In this document: positions 16,290-25,595 of the stretch, piece by piece
Layout of the letters: every line of letters begins with the position of its first letter
Numbering within the stretch: position 1 is the first letter of the stretch
Position numbers and translations under genes: made by a program
Assembly: GCA_937125455.1 (NCBI GenBank)
Contig: CAKZLK010000024.1
Coordinates: forward strand, 1 to 41,539
Length of the DNA: 41,539 nt
Direction of reading: 5' to 3'
Source: an uncultured Aequorivita sp.
GTDB taxonomy: Bacteria; Bacteroidota; Bacteroidia; Flavobacteriales; Flavobacteriaceae
The notes under the pieces: generated by a model
Database searches by the model: none
Seen by the model: the letters and a program-made list of their open reading frames with translations, nothing else
What the model was told of the DNA's origin: nothing

Positions 16290-17450
16290 TTAATGTTCTA
16301 GCCAACTTTGGTAATACGTTCCGTCCGAAAGTTTTAATCCATCCTCTGTAACCTGCAGTGGTTTGAAGGTATCTACCATGACGGCTAGTTCTTCTGTTTC
16401 AGTTTTACCGATACTTCGCTCTGCCGCTCCAGGGTGTGGTCCGTGAGGAATTCCCGCTGGGTGAAGGGTGATTTGGCCTGCTTCAATATCGTTACGGCTC
16501 ATAAAGTCACCATCAACATAATACAACACCTCATCGCTATCAATATTACTATGATTGTATGGCGCTGGAATGCTGTCTGGATGATAATCATAAAGCCGGG
16601 GCACAAAACTGCAAACTACAAACGCATCTGTTTCAAATGTTTGATGCACTGGTGGCGGTTGATGAATTCGGCCCGTAATAGGTTCAAAATCGTGGATTGA
16701 AAAAGCGTACGGAAAATTATAGCCGTCATAACCCACTACATCAAATGGGTGTGTGGCGTAAACCATTTCAAAAATATCGTCGTGCTTTTTCACTTTTACC
16801 AAAAACTCTCCTTTTTCGTCATGGGTCTCAAGTTCTTGCGGTTTGCGAATATCACGTTCACAAAATGGTGAATGTTCCAGTAACTGTCCAAACCAATTTC
16901 TATATCTTTTCGGGGTATAAATTGGTCTTCGCGATTCAACGATAAAAAGTCGGTTGTCTTCGGTTTCAAAATCTATTTGGTAAATAATCCCGCGAGGGAC
17001 TAAAAGATAGTCGCCGTATTTAAAATCGATATTCCCTAAAAAGGTTCGCAGTTTTCCGCTCCCTTTGTGAATGAATATCAATTCATCAGCATCCGTATTT
17101 TTATAAAAATAATTTTTTAGAGATTCTTGGGGTGCGGCAAGTATGATACTGCAATCACTATTTGTAAGTACTGTTTTTCGGCTGTTGAGATAATCTTTTT
17201 CGGGTTTAACATCAAAGCCCTTCAATCGCAAAGATTCCATATTATTGGTGCGTGCAATCTTTGGTGCAACACTGTACTGTTTCTTTATTTCCTTTACCTG
17301 TGTGGGTCTGTACTCGTGGTAAATATTACTATACATCCCATCGAAACCAATAGTGCCAAAAAGTTGCTCTGAATAGAGGCTTCCATCCGGTTTTCGGAAT
17401 TGGGTATGGCGTTTGGGCGGTATTTTGCCCAGTTTATGATAGAAAGGCAT
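16290..17450 (-). CDS. hmgA: Homogentisate 1,2-dioxygenase
   Basis: A 386-residue cytosolic Fe(II) ring-cleaving enzyme that opens homogentisate to maleylacetoacetate. It is of the shorter bacterial type, starting MPFYHKLGKIPPKRHTQFRK. Cupin-like motifs include EQLFGTIGFDGMYSN, HKGSGKLRTFLGNIDFKYGDYLLVPRG and PPPVHQTFET. The probable iron site is formed by His in PYNHSN, Glu in SDEVLYYVDG and His in HPAGIPHGPHPGA. It is first in a two-gene operon with hppD; no fumarylacetoacetase or maleylacetoacetate isomerase lies in the window. Upstream, GATATTTG on the minus strand (17470-17477) is a near match to the -7 element. Confidence 0.97.
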   Translation of the reverse strand: MPFYHKLGKIPPKRHTQFRKPDGSLYSEQLFGTIGFDGMYSNIYHEYRPTQVKEIKKQYSVAPKIARTNNMESLRLKGFDVKPEKDYLNSRKTVLTNSDCSIILAAPQESLKNYFYKNTDADELIFIHKGSGKLRTFLGNIDFKYGDYLLVPRGIIYQIDFETEDNRLFIVESRRPIYTPKRYRNWFGQLLEHSPFCERDIRKPQELETHDEKGEFLVKVKKHDDIFEMVYATHPFDVVGYDGYNFPYAFSIHDFEPITGRIHQPPPVHQTFETDAFVVCSFVPRLYDYHPDSIPAPYNHSNIDSDEVLYYVDGDFMSRNDIEAGQITLHPAGIPHGPHPGAAERSIGKTETEELAVMVDTFKPLQVTEDGLKLSDGTYYQSWLEH

Positions 17451-17511
17451 AATTTGAATATTTTATACACAAATATCGGAAAAATATTGGAGCTAAACGT
17501 TTAAGTTTTTG

Positions 17512-19746
17512 CTAAAACCGGTAGCCCAAAGCCACATACCATTCGCTTTTATCTAGCTCGGGAGAATAGGAGTATTTAATTTCCATAGGACCCAAAACGG
17601 TTTCCAAACCATAGCCAGCGGAAAACCCCGAATAATCTACGCCATCTATCCACTGCCCGTTTTCAAAAAGATTGTTTCCTACATTAGCAATGTTTGCGGA
17701 AAAATTTATGTGGTTTTTTCTAAAAATTTCATAATCTAAGGTAAGGGTGGATTTAAGATAGGTATTTCCACGCAATGATATAGCTTCGTATCCCAAGAAA
17801 GGAATGATATTGTTCATTTCCTTAAAACCATAACCACCCAAAGCAAAATCAAGTGTTTTGGTTTCTGGGCCGCCCCATTTAAAACCTCCTTCAGCAGTTA
17901 AGTTTGCTGAAATATTTTTGAAAAAAGTACGGGCATATCCCAATTTTGCTTTTGCAATCGAAAACGGTTCAAAATCTTTATTCCGCCCATTGGCCAAAAG
18001 ATACCAGTGAAAATCACCTGAAAAATACACGCCACTCTTAGGAAAAAAGCTGTTGTCATAACTGTCGTACTTCAGAAAGCCTAAGGCACTGTAGTAATTA
18101 GTGCTTTCAAAAATGGTCCGCGGAAGGTTGTTTTCATCAGTGCCAATAGTCTCTGACAAATACCGAAGATATTTATGTTCTCCTCCCAACCCAAAAATAA
18201 AAGTTCTGCGGAAAAGGGTCTCAAAATAAAGTTGATTGGTAAAGTCGCTATATTTTATAGAGAGTTTATTGATGGGCAATGTAAGTTCGGCATTAAAATC
18301 TGCACCAATGAAACTAAGCGGCACATCAGTTTCAAAGAAATGATATTTTGAATTGAAGCCCACACTCCAGTAAAAACCTTTGTCTATATAATATTCAAAA
18401 TTATAACGAAGATTATCTCCCGCTATCAAATCCAAAGAGGCAATATCGTTATTGGTAAATAGACGTTTTTTGGTAATGTTTATTAATGCCGCCGTTCGGA
18501 ACAAATCGTCATAATGTGCCGCAAAGCGAAGCATCATAGACGAGTTGCTCTCCCTTAAATGCAACAATAAGGTATTTTCGTTATTCTCGTCTTCAATAAA
18601 CTTATAGCTTATATCTTGAAAATTGCCAGTTGCAGAAAGATTGTTGATGCTTTCACTAAAATCATCATATGTAACCTTATCTGGGGTTCGCAATTTAAGT
18701 TTTCCCAAAACATAACTACGGGTATATTTTTCAATACCCTCGATCTTTACTTCTTTTATAAAAATAGTGTCTTGGTTTTCGAATCTAATTTTCTTGCTTT
18801 CTGTATGTTTTTGCTGAGAAGCCAGTTTATCTAGTTTCTCCCTGAAAGAATCTGCAGCATCAACTCCAGATGCTACAATATTTTTTCCTTCATCAAAAGA
18901 AACAACTGAGAAGTCCTCAATATTTGGGTGAATATAGATATCTGTTTTTTTTCGCTTTTCAATCATGTCCCTGATGGTCCTGTAATTATTTATTTGCACC
19001 AAAACATCAAAAGCTGATTTTAAACTATTGCGACTTTTAAGGCTGTCTTGTACATCCACACCTATAATAACATCCATCCCTTTGGCCCGTACCTCGTCTA
19101 TTGGATAATTATTTACCACACCCCCATCAATTAGCACCATATCATTGATCATTACCGGACTAAAAAGCGAAGGCAAAGCTCCGCTAGCAGTTACAGCACG
19201 GGGAAGGTTCCCATGGTCCAATATTACCTCTTTACCAGACTCCACATTGGTAGCAATGCAGAAAAAAGGAATGGGAAGCTTGCTAAAATCTGTAACCGTA
19301 CTCACATGACTGGTTAACTTTGAAAGCAAGTTATAGACATTTTGACCCTTTGAAAGCCCAGAAGGAAAACCAACTTTAAATTTATCAAAAGGAAGCACCA
19401 ACGCATATTTTTCAGCCTCCTTTTTTTCGTAAAAAGTTTTTGCGCTGCGCGGGATGTCGTCTTGTATTAATGTGCTAAAATCAGTTTGTTTAAAAATACT
19501 GTCCAACTGTTTGGCAGAATAACCTGAAGCGTACAAAGCACCAATAATAGCACCCATACTTGTACCGCCAATATAATCTATACGAACGCCTGATTCCTCA
19601 ATTACTTTTAAAGCGCCAATGTGGGCCAGTCCTTTGGCTCCACCACCGCTCAATACAAGACCTACTTTTATATCTTTTTCTTCTTTCTCTTGCGAAAAGG
19701 AAAACGTTGAAATTAATAAGAATACTATAAAAAGTATTTTCTTCAT
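17512..19746 (-). CDS. Patatin-like phospholipase with C-terminal outer-membrane barrel
   Basis: A 744-residue protein with a signal peptide (ends FSFSQ, residue 19) and a patatin domain (about 28-220): oxyanion loop GGGAKG (34-39), nucleophile S63 in GTSMG, and catalytic D207 in DGG. A POTRA-like segment follows (about 310-380: IFIKEVKIEGIEKYTRSYVLGKLKL), then a BamA/Omp85-type barrel ending in WYVALGYRF. This is the plan of PlpD-like type Vd autotransporter esterases, in which the barrel anchors the lipase at the outer membrane. It probably hydrolyses phospholipids. It starts 10 bases after uvrC, so the two are almost certainly co-transcribed. Confidence 0.92.
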   Translation of the reverse strand: MKKILFIVFLLISTFSFSQEKEEKDIKVGLVLSGGGAKGLAHIGALKVIEESGVRIDYIGGTSMGAIIGALYASGYSAKQLDSIFKQTDFSTLIQDDIPRSAKTFYEKKEAEKYALVLPFDKFKVGFPSGLSKGQNVYNLLSKLTSHVSTVTDFSKLPIPFFCIATNVESGKEVILDHGNLPRAVTASGALPSLFSPVMINDMVLIDGGVVNNYPIDEVRAKGMDVIIGVDVQDSLKSRNSLKSAFDVLVQINNYRTIRDMIEKRKKTDIYIHPNIEDFSVVSFDEGKNIVASGVDAADSFREKLDKLASQQKHTESKKIRFENQDTIFIKEVKIEGIEKYTRSYVLGKLKLRTPDKVTYDDFSESINNLSATGNFQDISYKFIEDENNENTLLLHLRESNSSMMLRFAAHYDDLFRTAALINITKKRLFTNNDIASLDLIAGDNLRYNFEYYIDKGFYWSVGFNSKYHFFETDVPLSFIGADFNAELTLPINKLSIKYSDFTNQLYFETLFRRTFIFGLGGEHKYLRYLSETIGTDENNLPRTIFESTNYYSALGFLKYDSYDNSFFPKSGVYFSGDFHWYLLANGRNKDFEPFSIAKAKLGYARTFFKNISANLTAEGGFKWGGPETKTLDFALGGYGFKEMNNIIPFLGYEAISLRGNTYLKSTLTLDYEIFRKNHINFSANIANVGNNLFENGQWIDGVDYSGFSAGYGLETVLGPMEIKYSYSPELDKSEWYVALGYRF

Positions 19747-19756
19747 TTAATGAATT

Positions 19757-21553
19757 TTATTCGTCTTGCTGAAAATGTGCAATCAGCTTTTTTGCTCTGC
19801 TACTTCCTACAACTTTCGAAAGTTCTTCAAAACTGGCAGAAGCAATTCTTTTTGTACTTTTAAAATGCTTCAGCAATTCAATAACCGTTTTTTCTCCAAT
19901 ACCTGAAATGGTTTCCAGCTCTGTATTTAGTGCCTGTTTGCTTCTTTTGCTCCTGTGAAAGGTAATGCCAAAACGGTGCGCTTCGTTCCTTAATTGTTGT
20001 ATTATTTTTAAAGTTTCGCTTTTCTTGTCCAAATACAACGGAATGGGATCATTTGGATAAAACAATTCTTCCAATCGTTTTGCTATACCGATAATGGCAA
20101 TTTTTCCACGCAACTCTAACTTATCCAAACTTTTCAAAGCCGAAGAAAGCTGTCCCTTCCCTCCATCTATGATGATGAGTTGCGGCAATGGTTGCTCTTC
20201 TTCAAGCAATCTTTTGTAACGTCTGTAAACCACTTCTTCCATCGAAGCAAAGTCATCGGGGCCTTCCACGGTTTTAATATTGAATTTTCGATAGTCTTTC
20301 TTGCTCGGCTTTCCATTTTTAAAAACCACACAGGCTGCAACTGGATTTGTGCCTTGAATGTTACTGTTATCAAAACACTCAATATGTCGTGGTTCCTCGC
20401 TCAACCTTAAATCTTTTTTCATCTGCGCCATAATACGCTTTTCGTGACGGTCTGGATCTACAATTTTAGCTTGCTTAAAACGCTCCATTCGGTAATATTT
20501 TGCGTTTCTTTCCGAAAGATCGAGAATCGCTTTTTTGTCACCAAGCTTTGGCACGTGGACTTTTATACCTTCACCTAACTCTAATTCAAAAGGTACATAA
20601 ATTTCTTTTGAAAGCGAATTGAACCGTTGCCGAAGCTCAACAATGGCTAGTTGAAGTAATTCTTCATTGGTTTCATCCAATTTCTTTTTTATTTCCAAAG
20701 TATGCGAACGAATGATCGCTCCGTGTGAAAGCTGAAGAAAATTTACATACCCATAACTTTCATCTGAAATGATTGAAAACACGTCTACATTGTTGATTTT
20801 CGGGTTTACAACGGTTGATTTGCTTTGGTAATTTTCTAAAATATCAATTTTTTCCTTTACACGCTGCGCCTGTTCAAACTTTAAATCGGCCGCCAATTCT
20901 TTCATCTGGCTTTTGAATTTATGTAGCGAATCCTTAAAATTCCCTTTTACGATATTTCGGATGGCCTCAATGTTTTCATGATATTCTTTTTCTGAAAACA
21001 TACCTTCGCAAGGTCCCGCGCAGTTTCCTAAGTGATACTCCAAACACACTTTATACTTTTCTGCTCTAATTTTTTCTTCGGAAAGATCGTAGTTGCACGT
21101 TCGCAAGGGATACAATCCCTTAATTAAATCCAACAACGTGTGCACGGTTTTCATACTGGTGTACGGTCCATAATATTCTGAGCCGTCCTTAATCATTCTT
21201 CGGGTTGGAAAAACTCGCGGAAAACGTTCGTTTTTAATACAGATCCACGGATAAGTTTTGTCATCTTTCAGCATTACGTTGTAACGCGGCTGATACTTTT
21301 TAATCAAATTGTTTTCCAATAAAAGCGCATCGGTCTCGGTTTTGACTACAATGTGTTTTATGGTTTCAATTTTTTTTACAAGAATTCGGGTTTTGCCATT
21401 ATCCTGTTGCTTGTTAAAATATGAAGAAACTCTTTTTTTTAAGTTTTTTGCCTTGCCCACATAAAGCAATTTCCCCTCTTTATCATAGTATTGATAAACA
21501 CCGGGCGAATCGGGAAGTGTTGAAATTTGAAGTGTTACCGAAGCATTGGCCAT
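19757..21553 (-). CDS. uvrC: Excinuclease ABC subunit C
   Basis: A 598-residue nucleotide excision repair nuclease that makes both incisions around DNA lesions with UvrB. Domain order: GIY-YIG nuclease (about 12-95; GVYQYY and LLYVGKAKNLKKRV), a four-cysteine region around CNYDLSEEK, CLEYHLGNCAGPCEG (about 155-185), a UVR helix pair (about 200-240), an RNase H-like second nuclease (HIECFDNSNIQGTNPVAACVVF, and LIIIDGGKGQL), and tandem helix-hairpin-helix motifs at the C-terminus (ISGIGEKTVIELLKHF). Two exact TAnnTTTG elements lie upstream (21559-21566 and 21603-21610). The nearer one would give a leaderless message. Confidence 0.98.
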   Translation of the reverse strand: MANASVTLQISTLPDSPGVYQYYDKEGKLLYVGKAKNLKKRVSSYFNKQQDNGKTRILVKKIETIKHIVVKTETDALLLENNLIKKYQPRYNVMLKDDKTYPWICIKNERFPRVFPTRRMIKDGSEYYGPYTSMKTVHTLLDLIKGLYPLRTCNYDLSEEKIRAEKYKVCLEYHLGNCAGPCEGMFSEKEYHENIEAIRNIVKGNFKDSLHKFKSQMKELAADLKFEQAQRVKEKIDILENYQSKSTVVNPKINNVDVFSIISDESYGYVNFLQLSHGAIIRSHTLEIKKKLDETNEELLQLAIVELRQRFNSLSKEIYVPFELELGEGIKVHVPKLGDKKAILDLSERNAKYYRMERFKQAKIVDPDRHEKRIMAQMKKDLRLSEEPRHIECFDNSNIQGTNPVAACVVFKNGKPSKKDYRKFNIKTVEGPDDFASMEEVVYRRYKRLLEEEQPLPQLIIIDGGKGQLSSALKSLDKLELRGKIAIIGIAKRLEELFYPNDPIPLYLDKKSETLKIIQQLRNEAHRFGITFHRSKRSKQALNTELETISGIGEKTVIELLKHFKSTKRIASASFEELSKVVGSSRAKKLIAHFQQDE

Positions 21554-21558
21554 AGGTT

Positions 21559-21566
21559 CAAAGATA
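21559..21566 (-). promoter_or_regulatory. Candidate -7 element immediately before uvrC
   Basis: The minus strand reads TATCTTTG, then AACCT, then ATG. This matches TAnnTTTG exactly, with the start codon only 5 bases further. If used, transcription would begin at or next to the start codon. A second exact match, TATTTTTG, is at 21603-21610 and would give a normal leader; neither has a clear TTTG at -33. Confidence 0.35.
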
Positions 21567-21689
21567 CTTGCTATTTTGCTTTTTAAGGAATTTTTCTTGA
21601 ATCAAAAATAGTTAAGAAACGATTAAATGGAATATATTAAAATCCGAACTAGCAAATATTGCGTATCTATTACAACCAACTAAACAAAA

Positions 21690-22106
21690 ATGCCCAAAAG
21701 CAATTTCCATAATTCTTTTAAGAAGCATTTAGTGCTTTTCCTTTCTATTTTGTATTTGTTCAACCCAATGCAAAAACAAATTGCAGAAGGAATGCACACT
21801 TTTTCGCACGTGATGACGCATACTGATTATGGGCATCATGAACAAGACCATTTGTTGGGTCTCGAACACACTCATGAACACAAAATGATCACCTTTTTCT
21901 CCAAAATATTTTCTTCCGAAGAAAAAACAGACGATCATGACGGAGTGTTTTTCAACTATACTTTGGACAAACACTTTGCACAAGAATATCCTGTATTCGA
22001 TTTCAAGTTTAAATCAATAGTTACACACACATATTATTACACTTTTCATGTTTCGAAAAGCATTAAAACCATTCCCAGTCCGCCTCCGGAAGTGTTCTTT
22101 TCATAA
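21690..22106 (+). CDS. Histidine-rich small exported or membrane-anchored protein
   Basis: A 138-residue protein with one hydrophobic N-terminal segment (HLVLFLSILYLFNPM, about 13-27), followed by a histidine-dense stretch with nine His in residues 36-64 (HTFSHVMTHTDYGHH, LEHTHEHK). An acidic/His patch follows (EEKTDDHDG), and the C-terminus has a triple proline (SPPPE). No named family is recognised. A His-rich exported protein next to a TonB receptor points to metal handling (zinc, copper or nickel), which is inference. It diverges from uvrC and is followed 212 bases later by the receptor. Confidence 0.65.
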   Translation: MPKSNFHNSFKKHLVLFLSILYLFNPMQKQIAEGMHTFSHVMTHTDYGHHEQDHLLGLEHTHEHKMITFFSKIFSSEEKTDDHDGVFFNYTLDKHFAQEYPVFDFKFKSIVTHTYYYTFHVSKSIKTIPSPPPEVFFS

Positions 22107-22155
22107 ACTTTGGTTAATTTTTTAATGCGATTTCTAAAGTCGATTATTTACAAGA

Positions 22156-22214
22156 TGTCAGTCTGAGCTTGCCGAAGACATTTTCATTGGCACTTCGACA
22201 GGCTCAGTGTGACA
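22156..22214. repeat. REP-like imperfect inverted repeat
   Basis: Two 22-base arms, TGTCAGTCTGAGCTTGCCGAAG and the complement of CTTCGACAGGCTCAGTGTGACA, pair at 18 of 22 positions across a 15-base loop. The CTTCGACAGGCTCAGTGTGAC core is, to my knowledge, a dispersed intergenic repeat common in flavobacterial genomes. There is one copy in this window, between the His-rich gene and the TonB receptor. It has no T tract, so it is not a standard terminator. Confidence 0.7.
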
Positions 22215-22318
22215 AAGAGCTGCAAATTAGCATTTAAAATATTTTACCAGACGTTTTTTTATGATTGAAAGAAATCCTCTTTCATCACATCATTTATTTT
22301 AATTTAAACCAATCACCC

Positions 22319-24541
22319 ATGAAAAGAACAGTCTTATGGGGGCTGTTACTATGCTTTGGAATTGCGCAATCGCAATCGCTTAAAGGAAAAGTAGTGGCAC
22401 CAAATAATACACCTTTGGAAAACGTGGCGGTTTTTGACCGGAATTCCGGCAACCACACGCACACCGATTCCTCTGGAAAATTTTCACTTGAAAATGTGAA
22501 AGAAAACGATAATATCAGTTTCTCTATTTTAGGTTTCGCAACATTTGAATATTCTGTTACGTCTGAAAGTTTTGCACAGCCATTAAATATTATTTTAGAT
22601 GAAGCTGCGGTTTCTTTGGAACAAGTAACCATAACGCCTGAGGTTAACACACTCAGCCAAATTGTGGCCGTCGATCTTAAAACCGCACCCGTTAAATCAT
22701 CGCAAGAAATTTTGCGAAAAGTCCCAGGACTTTTTATTGGTCAACACGCTGGCGGTGGAAAGGCCGAGCAAATATTTCTGCGCGGTTTTGATATTGACCA
22801 CGGAACAGATATTAATCTGACTGTAGATGGAATGCCTGTAAATATGGTCTCCCACGCACACGGGCAAGGGTATAGCGATTTGCACTTTGTAATTCCAGAA
22901 ACCATTGACAAAATTTCCTTTGGAAAAGGTCCCTACAATGTAGAATACGGCGATTTTGCAACTGCGGGTTTTGTGAGTTTCAAAACCTTGGATAAGCTTG
23001 ACAAAAGCTCCGTTTCTGTGGAATATGGTCAGTTTGACGCTTTTAGAACCGTCGGCCTTTTCAATCTTTTGGATTCCAAAAATAGCAATGCTTATGTTGC
23101 AGCTTCGCTGAATACATTCAACGGCCCTTTTGAATCGCCTCAGAATTTCAACCGTTTCAATATGATGGCTAAATACAATCTGATTTTACCCGACAATCAA
23201 AAATTGAAACTTACCGCTTCGCATTTTCAGAGCAAGTGGGATGCTTCGGGGCAAATTCCGCAACGTGCAATTGATAATGGCTCAATTGATCGTTTTGGCG
23301 CCATTGACGATACCGAAGGTGGAAACACGAGTCGAACAAATTTCCTCGTTAATCATTCAAAACTGCTTTCGGACAACAAAAAATTGACCACCAACGCATA
23401 TTTTTCACATTACGAATTTGAACTGTTTTCAAACTTCACTTTCTTTTTGGAAGATCACGTAAATGGCGATCAAATTGCTCAGCGCGAAAAACGAAATATT
23501 ATGGGTTTCCAAACCGCATTTTCAGATAAAATAAATACTGAAGGTTTCGATTTTGGGTATACAGCAGGAATTGGCGTAAGATATGATGACGTAAACAACG
23601 ACGAGCTTTCACACGTAAAAAACAGATATGAAATTTTAGACAGACTTGCTTACGGAAATGTGGACCAAATAAACAGTTTCGCATTTTTAAATACGGAGTT
23701 TGGATTTGGCGATTTCAAAATAAATCCAGCACTGCGACTTGATTATTTCAAATTTGATTACGAAAACAAACTTTCGCCAACTTACGATAATCGTAGTGAA
23801 AGCAAGGTTTTTGCGAGTCCGAAACTGAATTTTATTTATAGTCCAAACCGCGGTTTTCAATTGTATTTGAAAACGGGAATCGGTTTTCACTCAAACGATT
23901 CGCGCGTAGTTGTTGCCAATAGCGGCGAAGATATTTTGCCTGCCGCTTACGGTGCAGATTTAGGTGGAATCTATAAATTGACTGACAATCTGATTTTGAA
24001 TACCGCACTTTGGATCTTGTTTTTGGAACAGGAGTTTGTTTATGTTGGTGATGCAGCAGTAGTTGAACCCAGTGGGAAAACTCGCAGAATGGGTGCTGAT
24101 TTCGGCCTTCGTTACGAAGCTCTGGATTGGCTGTATTTTTACGGAGATATAAATTATACCAACGCTCGAAGCACTGAGGAACCTAAAGGCGATGATTATA
24201 TTCCACTTGCACCAGATTTAACCTCAACGGGCGGAATTGCGGTTGAAAATCTTGCAAATTTTTCTGGCGGATTGAATTATCGTTATATAAAAGATAGGGC
24301 TGCAAAAGAAGACAATAGCATTATTGCAGAAGGTTATTTTGTGACCGATTTCAATATAAATTATACATTTCGAAATTTTGTTTTCGGAATTGCTATTGAA
24401 AACCTATTCGATACCGAATGGAACGAAACACAGTTTGCAACCGAAAGTAGATTGTTCAACGAACCGGAATCTGTAGAAGAAATACACTTTACACCCGGAA
24501 CGCCATTTTTCCTTCGAGGAAAGGTAACCGTTAATTTTTAA
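22319..24541 (+). CDS. TonB-dependent receptor, probably for metal or metal-chelate uptake
   Basis: A 740-residue receptor. The frame opens at 22265, but the signal peptide (MKRTVLWGLLLCFGIAQSQ) sets the start at ATG 22319. It has a CarboxypepD-like domain (about 20-100: LKGKVVAPNNTPLENVAVFD), a plug (about 115-230: SSQEILRKVPGLFIGQHAGGGKAEQIFLRGFD), and a barrel ending in LRGKVTVNF. The plug has an unusual His/Asp-rich loop, DIDHGTDINLTVDGMPVN then VSHAHGQGYSDLH, suited to binding a divalent metal. A His-rich exported protein precedes it. The metal role is inferred from these two facts; no metal-responsive operator was recognised. It is shorter than the two other receptors in the window. Confidence 0.88.
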   Translation: MKRTVLWGLLLCFGIAQSQSLKGKVVAPNNTPLENVAVFDRNSGNHTHTDSSGKFSLENVKENDNISFSILGFATFEYSVTSESFAQPLNIILDEAAVSLEQVTITPEVNTLSQIVAVDLKTAPVKSSQEILRKVPGLFIGQHAGGGKAEQIFLRGFDIDHGTDINLTVDGMPVNMVSHAHGQGYSDLHFVIPETIDKISFGKGPYNVEYGDFATAGFVSFKTLDKLDKSSVSVEYGQFDAFRTVGLFNLLDSKNSNAYVAASLNTFNGPFESPQNFNRFNMMAKYNLILPDNQKLKLTASHFQSKWDASGQIPQRAIDNGSIDRFGAIDDTEGGNTSRTNFLVNHSKLLSDNKKLTTNAYFSHYEFELFSNFTFFLEDHVNGDQIAQREKRNIMGFQTAFSDKINTEGFDFGYTAGIGVRYDDVNNDELSHVKNRYEILDRLAYGNVDQINSFAFLNTEFGFGDFKINPALRLDYFKFDYENKLSPTYDNRSESKVFASPKLNFIYSPNRGFQLYLKTGIGFHSNDSRVVVANSGEDILPAAYGADLGGIYKLTDNLILNTALWILFLEQEFVYVGDAAVVEPSGKTRRMGADFGLRYEALDWLYFYGDINYTNARSTEEPKGDDYIPLAPDLTSTGGIAVENLANFSGGLNYRYIKDRAAKEDNSIIAEGYFVTDFNINYTFRNFVFGIAIENLFDTEWNETQFATESRLFNEPESVEEIHFTPGTPFFLRGKVTVNF

Positions 24542-24598
24542 CTAATGATTTTATCGGCAATGTTCTTTTTGGTTAAATTGCACACACAATAACTATCT

Positions 24599-25471
24599 AT
24601 GAACATTGCCATTTTATCGCGCGGAGAAACACTTTATTCCACCAAAAGTCTTTTAAATTCTGGCGAATCTCGAAAACATACTATGGAGGTTTTGGATCCT
24701 TCCCACTGCAATTTAGCTGTGGAAAATGGAAAAGCAATACTCTATTTTCAGAATGAATTGGTGGATGATCTTGATGCAATTATTCCGCGAATTGGTGCTT
24801 CAAATACCTATTTCGGAACCAATGTAGTTCGGCATTTTGAGGCTATGGGCGTTTTTACAGTGGCTTCTTCCGAAGGCATAACGAATAGCCGCGATAAATG
24901 GATATGCTTTCAAATATTGGCAAAGAACCAAATTCCAGTGCCGAGAACTTTTTATGCCTCTTTTTTTGAATTTGAGGAACAATTAAAAAAATTTAACGGC
25001 AAACCAATAATCATAAAACTTTTGGAAGGTACACATGGCGAAGGTGTAATTCTTTCCGAAAGTCCTCAAAATGCCTTAGCGACTATTGAAACCTTGAACG
25101 CAGCAGGTGTTAAATTTTTACTTCAAGAATATATTGAAGAAGCCAATGGCGCTGATGTGCGCGCTATTGTGGTTGACGGTGTGGTGGTTGCTGCTATGAA
25201 ACGGAAATGCAAAATCGGAGATTTTCGAAGTAATTTACATCGTGGCGGAACTTCTGAAATGATTTCGCTTTCTTCCTCAGAGGAAAAAATTGCTATTAAA
25301 GCTGCAAAGGCAATGAATTTGGGTTTTTGCGGTATAGATATTCTGCAATCGAAAAATGGACCTTTGGTATTGGAAATCAATAGTACACCGGGATTGGAAG
25401 GTATTGAGCATACTTCAGGAAAGAATGTTTCAAAAAGCGTGATTGGTTATATTGAAAGAAATAAGAAGTAG
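24599..25471 (+). CDS. RimK-family ATP-grasp ligase, first paralog
   Basis: A 290-residue enzyme of the RimK alpha-L-glutamate ligase family, starting MNIAILSRGETLYST. It has a preATP-grasp part (about 1-95, [18 protein letters not shown]) and an ATP-grasp fold with [19 protein letters not shown] (phosphate-binding loop), [33 protein letters not shown], and the Mg-binding LVLEINSTPGLEGIE. These match E. coli RimK almost word for word. RimK adds glutamates to the C-terminus of ribosomal protein S6, while relatives (CofF, MptN) glutamylate cofactors. A second RimK lies at 26018-26890; this copy is separated from the rimB-like gene by 124 bases. The substrate is undetermined. Confidence 0.9.
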   Translation: MNIAILSRGETLYSTKSLLNSGESRKHTMEVLDPSHCNLAVENGKAILYFQNELVDDLDAIIPRIGASNTYFGTNVVRHFEAMGVFTVASSEGITNSRDKWICFQILAKNQIPVPRTFYASFFEFEEQLKKFNGKPIIIKLLEGTHGEGVILSESPQNALATIETLNAAGVKFLLQEYIEEANGADVRAIVVDGVVVAAMKRKCKIGDFRSNLHRGGTSEMISLSSSEEKIAIKAAKAMNLGFCGIDILQSKNGPLVLEINSTPGLEGIEHTSGKNVSKSVIGYIERNKK

Positions 25472-25595
25472 TGTTTTTAACAAACATGTGCTGTATTTCA
25501 AACTCATAGTTAAAAAATCGCATTGAATTTATTCTTGTTAAAATATAGCAATAGGACTTTTATTATTTAAATTGCGATTATAAAACCACTAAGAA

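Noticed and set aside
22294-22650. 118-residue minus-strand ORF
   Set aside because: It is antisense to the signal peptide and CarboxypepD-like region of the TonB receptor, with no independent support.
25516-25579. AATCGCA and TGCGATT inverted pair between the first RimK and RimB-type genes
   Set aside because: It is a 7-bp match with a 50-base loop in AT-rich DNA, easily due to chance.
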